Origin: CAYNWH01 sp964400885
GTDB lineage: Bacteria > Patescibacteriota > Patescibacteriia > CAIXNZ01
DNA length: 23,024 nt
Assembly: GCA_964400885.1 (NCBI GenBank)
Contig: CAYNWH010000016.1
Span: 1-23,024, forward strand
Direction of reading: 5' to 3'
In this document: positions 15,095 to 22,838 of the stretch, piece after piece
Layout of the letters: every line of letters begins with the position of its first letter
How positions within the stretch are numbered: the first letter of the stretch is position 1
The notes under the pieces: model-generated
What the model was told of the DNA's origin: nothing
The model's input: the letters and a program-made list of their open reading frames with translations, nothing else
Database searches by the model: none
Position numbers and translations under genes: made by a program

Positions 15095-15251
15095 GGTTTT
15101 AGCTTAAAATTTATTTAATTTTAGCTAAATTCTAGCCAAAACCATCTTTCAAAATATGAAAATTTTTGAATTTTAAGTCAATTTTTAAGCTTATACTCTG
15201 GACGGATAAAGAAAATTAGGAGATAATAAGAGAAAGATTCATTAAACACCT

Positions 15252-16247
15252 ATGGTTACTAAAGAAAAAAGCTCAAAGCAAAAAATTAAATACTCTTTTT
15301 CTAGGATTTTAACTGGTTCTGATTTGTCTTCCCGGCGTTTAGCGCAAATGCAGGCAATAAGTGAACAGGCCGGGCCAGTTATTTGGCTGACAGCTTGCAT
15401 CCATGGCGATGAAATTGGCGGCATTGTGATTATTCAGGAAATTTTTAAAAGATTAAAAAAGTTTCCCCTTATAAAAGGTAGCCTCTATGCTTTTCCCTTA
15501 ATGAATCCGATTGGCTTTGAAACAGCCACGCGCCATATCAGCATTAGTGAAGAAGATCTTAACCGTTCTTTCCCTGGCGATAAGGCGGGTTCTTTAGCTG
15601 AGAGACTAGCCAATCAGGTTTTTACAGGCATTTTAGAGACTAAACCAACTTTGGTTTTAGATTTGCATAATGATTGGACACAATCAATCCCTTATACTTT
15701 AATTGATCCTTATCCTGGCTTAAAGCATAAAGATGCGTATAATGCAGCTAAAACCTTTAGTCATAAATTTGGTTTTGTAGTAATCAATGAGCAGGAAGAA
15801 GTATCTGATGCCCCGGAATTAAAGCGGACTTTATCAGGTAGCCTGCTTTTGTATGATGTACCAGCTTTAACTTTAGAGCTGGGCGGGGCTTATGTTGTCG
15901 AAGAAAAAAATGTTACAGCGGGTGTTATTGCTATTTGGAATTTATTAGTCAGTTTAGGCATGGTCAAAGCAATTCAAGATAAACCTTATTTTAAAATTCC
16001 AAAATTTTTACGAAGCAGAATATTAAAATACGAACATTTATCAGCCAGTTCCAGCGGTATTGTCCGTTTTTTGTCCAAACCAGGAGAGGTTGTTAAAAAA
16101 GGCGAGCCTGTGGCCAAAGTTTATAATGTTTTCGGCAAATTGCAGGAGATATTGAAAGCTCAGCATCATGCTATTGTTTTGGGTCATGCTGATTATTCCG
16201 TGGCTTTTCCTGGCTTGGATATTATGGCCTTTGGCATAATAAAATAA
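15252..16247 (+). CDS. AstE/aspartoacylase-like zinc metallohydrolase (M14 family)
   Basis: 331 residues matching the succinylglutamate desuccinylase/aspartoacylase branch of M14 carboxypeptidases. Zinc ligands are H51 and E54 in ACIHGDEIGG and H139 in LDLHND; DLNRSFPG (102-109) holds the Asn-Arg substrate-binding pair, and E209 in LTLELGG is the probable catalytic Glu. The C-terminal beta domain (about 250-331) has the GIVRFLSKPGEVVKKGEPVA lipoyl-like fold typical of this family. The reaction is hydrolysis of an N-acyl amino acid or an amide/peptide bond; the substrate is unknown, and no arginine-degradation genes are nearby. ATG 15252 is the first start after an in-frame TAA; the AGGAGA at 15218 is too far upstream to serve it, so the ribosome binding site is unclear. 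Confidence 0.85.
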   Translation: MVTKEKSSKQKIKYSFSRILTGSDLSSRRLAQMQAISEQAGPVIWLTACIHGDEIGGIVIIQEIFKRLKKFPLIKGSLYAFPLMNPIGFETATRHISISEEDLNRSFPGDKAGSLAERLANQVFTGILETKPTLVLDLHNDWTQSIPYTLIDPYPGLKHKDAYNAAKTFSHKFGFVVINEQEEVSDAPELKRTLSGSLLLYDVPALTLELGGAYVVEEKNVTAGVIAIWNLLVSLGMVKAIQDKPYFKIPKFLRSRILKYEHLSASSSGIVRFLSKPGEVVKKGEPVAKVYNVFGKLQEILKAQHHAIVLGHADYSVAFPGLDIMAFGIIK

Positions 16248-16256
16248 ATTTTAAAT

Positions 16257-16287
16257 AAAAAAATGCTTTCTTTGGAAGCATTTTTTT
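16257..16287. terminator. Bidirectional terminator between convergent genes
   Basis: AAAAAAATGCTT (16257-16268), 7-nt loop, AAGCATTTTTTT (16276-16287): a 12-bp A/T-flanked stem with T-runs on both strands, placed between the metallohydrolase stop and the flippase stop. Confidence 0.75.
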
Positions 16288-16301
16288 GATTGGTTAAATT
16301 T

Positions 16302-17756
16302 CTAGTCAGGTATATTAATTTTTTCTTGACTAGCAAAGGACTTAAGCTTTAATATTTCTAAAACCATTTCCTTAGAATAGCCCCTGAAAAGATATAAAGC
16401 AGCAGCATAGATTAGCGAGGCAATAATAATCGACAGAATTACATTTTGATTTGGAAAAAGATAAAGAAAAACAGACATGACTAAAGAAGCGGCTATGGCT
16501 TTTAAGAAAATCATGAAAGAAGGAAAAAAATTTGTTGTCTTGACTGTAACAATAAAATTAAGCAAAAAAATTAAAGCTTCTGAAACAATAGTAAAAGCAG
16601 CAGCCCCATAATAACCATAGCGAGGAATGAAAATTAAATAACCAGTTAAAGCCACAATAGCCACAAACACATAAGCCCAAACCATTTGCTTTTGCTTGTT
16701 AATAACCACAATAGAATAGCCAAAAAGAGAATTGATGAAAATTATGGCAGTGGCAAAAATAATAATTTTTAAAACTAGAGCCGAAGCAATAAATTCAGGC
16801 CCGGCAATTAAGAGGATAATATTTTTAGCTAAAAATAATGTGCCAAAAATCATGGGCACAGCCAGAATAACCAGAAAATCAAAAGTTTTTTGAAAAATAC
16901 TTTTAAATTTATCAAAGTTTTTTTCCGCCCAGGTGAGAGTCAAAATCGGGAAAATAATGCCCATAAACATGTAAATAAAATTAGTTAAGATTTCCAGAAC
17001 GCGATAAGGCGCATTATAAATACCGACTTCAGCTTGGGAGCGAACCAAAGAGAGAATAATAGTGTCAGCTTTAAAATAAACTAAATTAAAAGCAATAGAA
17101 ATGGCAATGGGCCAGGTTGTTTTAATAATTTTTTCCCAAATTGACCAGTCAAAAGCAAAGGCAATTTTGACAAATTTGTGAGCGAAAATATAATTGAGTA
17201 AAAAGTTGGTTAAACTGCTTAAGACTACTGCGAGAATAATTGCCAAGAGGCCTTTGTTTGTTATGACGAAGATAAAGACCAGCAAAAACAGAATAAAGCG
17301 GCCAGCGATTTCTGAAATAGTAACACTGGCCATTTTTAATTCTTTTTGGAAAAGGCCAATTAATATTTGGTTTAAAGAAATGGCGAAGAAAGAAAGAGTT
17401 GCAATTGCTACGCCGAGTTTGACTAAATTATCATAAGGAAAAACCAGAATGATTAAAGGCGCTAGACCCAGAAAAATTAAGGCTGAAAAAAATCTTATGG
17501 AAAAAACATTATTGATAATTTTTTGCTGGTCATTCCGAGGATCAGCAATTAGCCGGACTACTGTTAAGGCCAGGCCCATATCAACTAAAATGCCGAAAAA
17601 TTGCAAATAAGCCATGATCGTAGAATACTGACCAAAGCCAATAGTGCCCAAATAGCGGGCCATGATGGCAATAGTAATTACTCCAAGCAGAGTACTGATA
17701 ATCTTGCCGCCAAATTGGATAAAAGTATTATAGGCAACTTTAGTGGTTAATGACAT
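16302..17756 (-). CDS. Wzx-type polysaccharide flippase (MATE/MVF superfamily)
   Basis: 484 residues with about 12-14 evenly spaced hydrophobic helices and no soluble domain. The N-terminus (TKVAYNTFIQFGGKIISTLL then GVITIAIMARYLGTIGFGQYS) is the standard opening of O-antigen/lipid-linked oligosaccharide flippases of the polysaccharide transporter family. It should move undecaprenyl-linked glycans, or a similar lipid-linked sugar, across the membrane, and fits with the GT-C-type membrane proteins in this window. It is transcribed alone and converges on the metallohydrolase gene. No Shine-Dalgarno; the MSLTTK start at 17756 is the family's usual start. Confidence 0.85.
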   Translation of the reverse strand: MSLTTKVAYNTFIQFGGKIISTLLGVITIAIMARYLGTIGFGQYSTIMAYLQFFGILVDMGLALTVVRLIADPRNDQQKIINNVFSIRFFSALIFLGLAPLIILVFPYDNLVKLGVAIATLSFFAISLNQILIGLFQKELKMASVTISEIAGRFILFLLVFIFVITNKGLLAIILAVVLSSLTNFLLNYIFAHKFVKIAFAFDWSIWEKIIKTTWPIAISIAFNLVYFKADTIILSLVRSQAEVGIYNAPYRVLEILTNFIYMFMGIIFPILTLTWAEKNFDKFKSIFQKTFDFLVILAVPMIFGTLFLAKNIILLIAGPEFIASALVLKIIIFATAIIFINSLFGYSIVVINKQKQMVWAYVFVAIVALTGYLIFIPRYGYYGAAAFTIVSEALIFLLNFIVTVKTTNFFPSFMIFLKAIAASLVMSVFLYLFPNQNVILSIIIASLIYAAALYLFRGYSKEMVLEILKLKSFASQEKINIPD

Positions 17757-18104
17757 AATATTGGGGCTTGTTGATTAGGGATTAGGAATTAGTGATCGGA
17801 AATGGTTTGTTTAAATGATATCAAATTTAAAAATTTAAATAAATAATCAGAGCTTTTTAATTTTTAAATTTTGCAGTCAAAAATAGAAAACCAATTTAAT
17901 TTATTGCTTAATCTTAGCCAAATTTTACTGAACAAATTTATTGAACAAAAAGGCTTTTTTCATTGACCAGCTCTTGAAAAAATGATATAATAAAGATAGA
18001 AAAAGTAAATTCAGCTCAAGCTGAAGAAAATGCTTTTTCTCAAAAAAAAAACTGGCTTTTGCTCATAGAGCGTTGGCCAGTAAACAAAAATAAAAATAAA
18101 AATT
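17757..18104. other. 348-bp divergent intergenic region
   Basis: Holds GATTAG/AATTAG-type short repeats near 17774-17795, an AT-rich stretch without a convincing flippase promoter, the plus-strand promoter at 17963-17991 and a leader with two hairpins: TTCAGCT/AGCTGAA (18010-18025) and ACTGGC...GCTC/GAGC...GCCAGT (18051-18081). No open reading frame with coding character was seen. Confidence 0.6.
17963..17991 (+). promoter_or_regulatory. Promoter of the SpoIID-domain gene
   Basis: TTGACC (17963-17968), 17-bp spacer ending TGA, TATAAT (17986-17991): near-consensus with an extended -10. Expected start near 17998 gives a leader of about 107 nt with no Shine-Dalgarno before ATG 18105. Confidence 0.75.
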
Positions 18105-19728
18105 ATGAAAATTTATAGCCAATTAGCTTTTGGCTGGCGCTATAATCAAACTAGGCACCAGGCTGTGATAAAGAAAAAGTCACAAGTTGATTTTTTCCTT
18201 AGTATTATCATAGCTTTTTTTGTTATATTCATTGTTTCTCAGCTTTTAGCACATTTAGATAAATCCATTCGCTCACCTCTTAATAATGACCTTTCCTGGC
18301 TTAATCCTTTTAAAGTGCAGACTGCTTTGGCGGCTAATGAAGAAGCCATGAAAATGATTCAGTCTCAAAGAGAAATAAATGTTGTTAAAGGCACTGGTTT
18401 TACCTTTGAAGTTGGGTTTAAAAATTTGACTAATTATACCTGGCCGAGGATGGGCAAGAATAGCGTAGATTTAAAATTAGCGCCGCCCTATGACCGAGAC
18501 ACTGCAGTCAGACATCAATTTTGGCGTGATCCGGCCACTCCTGCTTGGCAAAAAGATGCACAAGCAAAACCCGGCTGGCTGGCTTATTATGAGTTTGCTC
18601 TGGAAGCGCCAAAGCAGGCTGGCGTTTATACTGAAAGATTTGTTTTAGTAAATTATTCTAATGGCCATATTTTAGACGGCAGTGAATTTGAAATTACTTT
18701 AAATGTTTGGGATTCAGTTGCTCAGTTTCCAAAAACTCAAGCTAGAATAGTTAATCAGCCAGCCTCAACAACTGCAAACCCAGTAACAACAAATGTTCAG
18801 GCAACGCCAGCTGTAGCAGTGAATTCTGATGTTAATAAGAATTTAAAAGTTGATGATCAGGGAGTTGCTTTGACCGACCAAGTAATATTGGGCCGAACTT
18901 GTCTTGATTTGTCAGTTAAAAGGTTTAGAATTTCCACTACAGATGTAACAGAGAAAACAATAGAAGACTGTAAAAGAATTGGCATTGATTTAACTGCTAA
19001 TATTTATGTTGATCCTTTGGATAATGCCACTTCAGGCACTTCACCGGAAAATAACACTGTAGATAATAACTCTACACCTGTTGATAATCAGCCTAGTCCT
19101 GAGGTTAATCAGACAGATAACGAGCCCATTGTGAGAATCGGTTTATTTTATACAACTGAACCGATTTTAATAAAAGCTAATTTGGCTTATGTAATCAAAG
19201 ATAAGAATCAAAATGTTTTGGCTAATGTTTCGGCCAATGCAGTGAGTCAAATAACTTTTAATTTCTCCAGCAAAATTTATACTTTAGTTGCTAATAACCA
19301 GACAACAGCCACTAGTTCATATTTAAGATTTGAAAGTGGAAATCCTAATACTGTTTTTGAAATAGCTTCTTATGAAAACCGTCCGGCCTGGAATACTAGT
19401 TTAAATGACAATAAATTTNNNNNNNNNNNNNNNNNNNNNNNNNNNNNNNNNNNNNNNNNNNNNNNNNNNNNNNNNNNNNNNNNNNNNNNNNNNNNNNNNN
19501 NNNNNNNNNNNNNNNNNNAGAAGCTGGCAAGAAGTTTGGGGCGGTACGGCTAAACCTTGGCTGGTTTCAGTTAAAGAACCAGCCGGTTATACGAAAACTA
19601 CCTTATATGGGCATGGAGTAGGCTTATCCGCTTATGGTGCAATAATGCTGGCTGCTGATTATAATTATACATTTGATCAAATTCTAAAATACTATTATAC
19701 GGGAACTGACTTGAAAAAAATTTATTAA
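18105..19728 (+). CDS. SpoIID/LytB-domain cell-wall protein, interrupted by an assembly gap
   Basis: Two parts of one gene, 18105-19418 and 19519-19728, joined across 100 N. The 5' part gives a cytoplasmic start, a membrane helix (about 29-50), an NBR1-like beta domain (about 80-205; VGFKNLTNYTWPRMG, then AGVYTERFVLV), a low-complexity Asn/Thr/Pro linker, and the start of a SpoIID domain (EPIVRIGLFYTTEPI). The 3' part encodes YGHGVGLSAYGAIMLA and ILKYYYTGT, the conserved SpoIID C-terminal motif. SpoIID proteins are lytic transglycosylases or amidase enhancers acting on peptidoglycan. The two parts lie in different frames as written, which only shows that the gap length is arbitrary; the catalytic region (the VVPxEMP-type motif) is hidden in it. 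Followed by a strong terminator. Confidence 0.8.
19419..19518. other. Assembly gap, 100 N
   Basis: Exactly 100 undetermined bases, the usual placeholder for a scaffold gap of unknown size. It lies inside the SpoIID domain; from the domain's usual length, more than 100 bases are probably missing. Confidence 0.98.
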
Positions 19729-19759
19729 AAAGAGCCCCGCGTAGCGGGGCTCTTTTTTT
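19727..19759. terminator. Strong bidirectional terminator after the SpoIID gene
   Basis: AGAGCCCCGC (19731-19740), loop GTA, GCGGGGCTCT (19744-19753), with AAAA before and a T-run after. Serves the SpoIID gene on the plus strand and, with a five-T run on the other side, the PH-domain gene on the minus strand. Confidence 0.85.
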
Positions 19760-19770
19760 ATTTTAAGCAA

Positions 19771-20358
19771 TTATTCTTTTATTTGAACAGGGTTTTCTGT
19801 TTCTATGACAACTTTTTGCGCATTTTCCTTTTGTATCCTAGCCTCTTTTAATAACTGGTTTATTTCCTTGACTACATCAAAAGGATTATTGACCTGGTGA
19901 AAAATAAAGTGCTGCACTTCACCAGCTGTTTGGACATGAACATCCCCATAGCTAAAAATAGTCTGCAAAAAGCCTTTTTGCTCACCTGTTACGTCCTGAA
20001 TTTTATCTATTTCATGTTCTGCTATTTCACGATTAAATAACCCCTTTTGCTCAATGTCGATGATTCTTTTATTAGTCACAATCCAGACATCCAGATGATA
20101 ATCTAAAAAAGCATTGAATAAAAATAGCAAAACATAAAGATAGTAAAGACTGGTCAGCAAAAGTAAAAAAGGATAAAGCACTTTGCCTGATAAGACTTCT
20201 GGCTGCGTATTCAGGATGAAATAATAAAGACTAATAGGGATTAAAGCTAAAAAAATATAAAATAACCAATAGCCAAAGATGACTAGCCAATGACGTCTTA
20301 AAAACAGGACGAGTTTTTCGCCTTTTTGTCGATTAGGAATATGTTTTTCTATAAACAT
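19771..20358 (-). CDS. Bacterial PH-domain membrane protein (YdbS-like)
   Basis: 195 residues: two membrane helices (about 25-48 and 62-85), then a bacterial pleckstrin-homology domain (about 88-170) with the typical WIVTNKRIIDIEQKGLFNRE and EIDKIQDVTGEQKGFLQTIF segments and a FGDVHVQTAG-like strand (SYGDVHVQTAGE). The C-terminus is a short charged helix. bPH2 proteins are membrane-bound and often of unknown function; binding of a ligand or partner protein at the inner face is likely. It is a single gene; the upstream 110 bp hold AT-rich repeats and no clear promoter, and there is no Shine-Dalgarno before ATG 20358. Confidence 0.8.
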   Translation of the reverse strand: MFIEKHIPNRQKGEKLVLFLRRHWLVIFGYWLFYIFLALIPISLYYFILNTQPEVLSGKVLYPFLLLLTSLYYLYVLLFLFNAFLDYHLDVWIVTNKRIIDIEQKGLFNREIAEHEIDKIQDVTGEQKGFLQTIFSYGDVHVQTAGEVQHFIFHQVNNPFDVVKEINQLLKEARIQKENAQKVVIETENPVQIKE

Positions 20359-20369
20359 ACGTTGGTGAT

Positions 20370-20466
20370 TAGTAATTAGTTATTGAGTCATTGGAGATAG
20401 GAATGTTATTTTATATAAAAAATAAAATTTTTTCACTAATAACTAATCGCCAATAACTAATAACTA
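20370..20466. repeat. Imperfect inverted repeat of TAGTTATTAG-type motif
   Basis: Arms at 20370-20385 and 20451-20466 (16 bp, one mismatch), about 65 bp apart, with an additional CTAATAACTAATCG copy between (20436-20449). The same GATTAG/AATTAG flavour occurs at 17774-17795. It lies between the PH-domain gene and the 74-residue gene. Confidence 0.5.
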
Positions 20467-20468
20467 TT

Positions 20469-20693
20469 TTAGATTATAAATGTCTGGATCCAGTCTATTT
20501 GCCTGGCCAGTTCGTAAGTAATGAAAAAAATCAAAACAGTGCCGGCAATAAAAATAAAAGTCATTAAAAAGCTTTCAAAATTTAGAAAGCCATAATTAAA
20601 CATGTGATAGAGATTGATTATGGCAAAAACCAAAAAGACAACAGCGAAAATGCCATAACCGATAAGTAAAACAGATAAGGAAATTTCAATCAT
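20469..20693 (-). CDS. Small two-helix membrane protein, unknown
   Basis: 74 residues with two or three hydrophobic stretches (about 5-27, 42-60) and a polar end (YELARQIDWIQTFII). I do not recognise it. Its ATG overlaps the TGA of the upstream half-size MFS gene (ATGA at 20693-20690), so translation is coupled and it belongs to the ruvB operon. It may be a partner of that transporter-like protein. Confidence 0.65.
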   Translation of the reverse strand: MIEISLSVLLIGYGIFAVVFLVFAIINLYHMFNYGFLNFESFLMTFIFIAGTVLIFFITYELARQIDWIQTFII

Positions 20694-21271
20694 CTTTTGT
20701 GATTTAATAATTCTTGTTTAAAAAGTTGGCCTAATAAAATTGTACCAATAAATGAAAAAATAGCAACTATTATAAATAAGCTATTAAAACCTAACATTTG
20801 AGCTATAAAAGCGCCAATTGCTGCTGTGCCAGCCATGCCCAGACTAACAGAAGTGTTATAGACGCTCCATTCATAACCCTCTTTATTTTTATCAGTGAAT
20901 CTGGTATAGATAACCATCCAGCCGGGATAAGCCAAAGCCGAACCAATGCCATAAATTAACTGAGCAAGATAAATGTGCCAGATTGTCTGAGAAAAAAGAT
21001 ATAAGATTGGCACACAAGTCATAATTAAAGAACCAATAACCAGCGTATATAATTCTCTCACATTGCCTTTTTCTTGGTCAGTATATTTGGAAACGTAAAT
21101 TTGCAACAAAGATTTGGTTAGTAGAAAAATTGCTTGAGCAATTCCTACTGCCAGAATTGTGCCGCCGATAATATTATTATTTAAATAGATAGCAAAAATT
21201 GGAGCAAGCAAACCAAAACCAGAAAGGATAAAAAGGTCAGAAAGTAAGAGAATCTTTAAAATTTTGTTCAT
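20690..21271 (-). CDS. Half-size MFS transporter-like protein (six helices)
   Basis: 193 residues with about six hydrophobic helices corresponding to the N-terminal half of a major facilitator: helix 1 (LSDLFILSGFGLLAPIFAIY), helix 2, then the loop VSKYTDQEKGNVREL in the place of MFS motif A, and helix 5 with WSVYNTSVSLGMAGTAAIG. A normal MFS protein has 12 helices and about 400 residues. It ends with LNHKR and TGA, and the next gene starts on that stop, so it is not simply broken at the end. It might work as a homodimer, pair with the 74-residue protein, or be a fixed truncation. Its own ATG overlaps the ruvB stop by 4 bp. Confidence 0.75.
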   Translation of the reverse strand: MNKILKILLLSDLFILSGFGLLAPIFAIYLNNNIIGGTILAVGIAQAIFLLTKSLLQIYVSKYTDQEKGNVRELYTLVIGSLIMTCVPILYLFSQTIWHIYLAQLIYGIGSALAYPGWMVIYTRFTDKNKEGYEWSVYNTSVSLGMAGTAAIGAFIAQMLGFNSLFIIVAIFSFIGTILLGQLFKQELLNHKR

Positions 21272-22299
21272 AGAAGATTATTTTGTTCATTTAAAATAGG
21301 TTTAAGACCTAAATGTTCATATGCTAATTTCGTGGCTGTTCTGCCTCTGGGAGTACGATTAACAAAACCTAGTTGCATTAAAAATGGTTCATAAATATCT
21401 TCAATTGTTTCCATTTCCTCACTGGTTGAGGCAGCTAGAGTATTTAAACCTACTGGCCCGCCGGAAAATTTTTCAATAATAGTTTTTAAAAGTTTGCGGT
21501 CAATATCATCCAGCCCAAGATTATCAATCTCTAGTATCTTAAGCGCTTTTACGGCAATTTGTTCTGTGATAATGCCATCACCTTTAACTTCAGCATAATC
21601 ACGCACCCTTTTTAAAAGACGATTGGCAACGCGTGGCGTTTTCCTTGCTCTTTTGCTGATTTGTTGGCAGGCGGCATCATCAATTTTACAGTTAAAAATT
21701 TTTGCATTGCGCTTAATAATTTCTTCAATATTTTCATCTTGATAAAAGTCTAATTTGAAAGTCATGCCAAAGCGGTCGCGTAAAGGAGCAGAGATTAAGC
21801 TGACTCGGGTGGTGGCGCCAATTAAAGTGAATTTGGGCAATTCTAATCTCAAAGTCCTAGCGCTAGGGCCCTTGCCAATAATAATATCTAAGGCAAAATC
21901 TTCCATGGCAGGATAAAGGACTTCTTCAATGATTTTATTTAAACGATGAATTTCATCAATAAATAAAATATCACCTTGGCCTAAATTAGTTAAAATGGCT
22001 GCTAAATCTCCTGTTCTTTCAATTGCTGGACCAGTAGTTATTTTAATATTAGAACCCATTTCATTAGCAATAATATGGGCCAGCGTAGTTTTGCCTAAGC
22101 CAGGGCAGCCATGCAATAAGACATGTTCAATTGGTTCCTGGCGTTTTTTAGCCGCAGCCATAAAAATGTTCAGATTTTCTTTGACTTTGTTCTGGCCAAT
22201 GAAATGGTCTAGCTTTTTGGGTCTTAAACTCTTTTCAAAAGCCTCTTCTTCAGGGCTTTCTTTAATGGAAATTATTCTATTTTGTTCTTTTTTTGTCAT
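21268..22299 (-). CDS. ruvB: Holliday junction branch migration helicase RuvB
   Basis: 343 residues, full length for RuvB. RuvB forms hexameric rings that, with RuvA, drive branch migration of Holliday junctions. Visible: LRPKKLDHFIGQ near the N-terminus, Walker A GCPGLGKT (64-71), Walker B ILFIDE (111-116), sensor 1 GATTR (161-165), arginine finger R174 in APLRDRFG, sensor 2 R223 in KTPRVANRLLKR, and the C-terminal winged helix with GGPVGL, EDIYEPFLMQLGF and RTPRGR. The only oddity is Cys65 in place of the usual Pro in GPPGLGKT. ruvA and ruvC are not in the window. It is the first gene of an overlapping operon with the half-size MFS and the small membrane protein. No Shine-Dalgarno. Confidence 0.97.
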   Translation of the reverse strand: MTKKEQNRIISIKESPEEEAFEKSLRPKKLDHFIGQNKVKENLNIFMAAAKKRQEPIEHVLLHGCPGLGKTTLAHIIANEMGSNIKITTGPAIERTGDLAAILTNLGQGDILFIDEIHRLNKIIEEVLYPAMEDFALDIIIGKGPSARTLRLELPKFTLIGATTRVSLISAPLRDRFGMTFKLDFYQDENIEEIIKRNAKIFNCKIDDAACQQISKRARKTPRVANRLLKRVRDYAEVKGDGIITEQIAVKALKILEIDNLGLDDIDRKLLKTIIEKFSGGPVGLNTLAASTSEEMETIEDIYEPFLMQLGFVNRTPRGRTATKLAYEHLGLKPILNEQNNLL

Positions 22300-22317
22300 A
22301 AAAAGATTTTTGGGGTT

Positions 22318-22346
22318 TTAGCACTAAAATTCTAAAATGCTATAAT
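22318..22346 (+). promoter_or_regulatory. Possible promoter for tRNA-Gly and the GIY-YIG frame
   Basis: TTAGCA (22318-22323), 17-bp spacer ending TGC, TATAAT (22341-22346): a good extended -10 pointing at the tRNA about 120 bp downstream. The region 22300-22467 also holds TTAGCTT/AAGCTAA (about 22365-22382) and otherwise AT-rich sequence. Confidence 0.4.
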
Positions 22347-22467
22347 CTAAAATCTAAATATATCTTAGCTTTTTTAAGCTAAAAAAACAAGCTGATTAGC
22401 TCTTGATTTATTTTCAAAAATAGTTTAAAATTATTTCATAATGTTTGAAAATTGGCCATTAGTTTAT

Positions 22468-22540
22468 GCGGGTGTAGTTCAGTGGCTAGAACGTTTCCTT
22501 GCCAAGGAAAAGGTCGCCGGTTCAAATCCGGTCACCCGCT
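22468..22540 (+). tRNA. tRNA-Gly (anticodon GCC)
   Basis: 73 nt. Acceptor arms GCGGGTG (22468-22474) and CACCCGC (22533-22539) pair fully, discriminator T. Anticodon stem TTTCC/GGAAA with loop TTGCCAA puts GCC at 22501-22503. The T arm has GGTTCAAATCC. CCA is not encoded. A GIY-YIG frame is open through its 3' half. Confidence 0.95.
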
Positions 22541-22831
22541 CTGAGAAATAAAGATAAAAATATATATTTTGTCTATGTTCTTTTGAGTAAAAAGGATAAT
22601 AATTTTTATATCGGATTTACATCAGATATAAAAGAAAGGTTAAAAAGACATAAATTAGGACAGGTTAATTCAACTAAACAGCGGCGTCCAGTCATTCTAA
22701 TATATTATGAAACATGCTTGAATAAATATGATGCCATAAGGAGAGAAAAGTATCTAAAAACTGGACCGGGTGGAAGATATTTAAAGAAAAGGTTGAAATT
22801 TTATTTGCAAGATAAGAAAAAGCCTAAATAG
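22541..22831 (+). CDS. GIY-YIG endonuclease-domain protein reading out of tRNA-Gly
   Basis: About 96 residues of a stand-alone GIY-YIG domain: YFVYVLLSKKDNNFYIGFT (the GIY and YIG parts), the catalytic-type Arg in KERLKRH, STKQRRP, and the Glu in RREKYLK, followed by GGRYLKKRL. Such small proteins are predicted Mg-dependent nucleases; their role in CPR genomes is not established. There is no ATG or GTG before the conserved domain. The frame is open back to a TAG in the tRNA D-arm (22487-22489), with only TTG 22499 in the anticodon loop, CTG 22541 right after the tRNA, or ATA 22559 as starts. CTG 22541 is given here as the shortest option that does not overlap the tRNA; starting at 22499 would add 14 residues encoded by the tRNA. 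Confidence 0.75.
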   Translation: MRNKDKNIYFVYVLLSKKDNNFYIGFTSDIKERLKRHKLGQVNSTKQRRPVILIYYETCLNKYDAIRREKYLKTGPGGRYLKKRLKFYLQDKKKPK

Positions 22832-22838
22832 ATTAGGC

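Noticed and set aside
20690..21270. Alternative genetic code with TGA read as Gly (code 25)
   Set aside because: ruvB and the MFS gene end at TGA exactly where the protein family ends or where the next gene starts.
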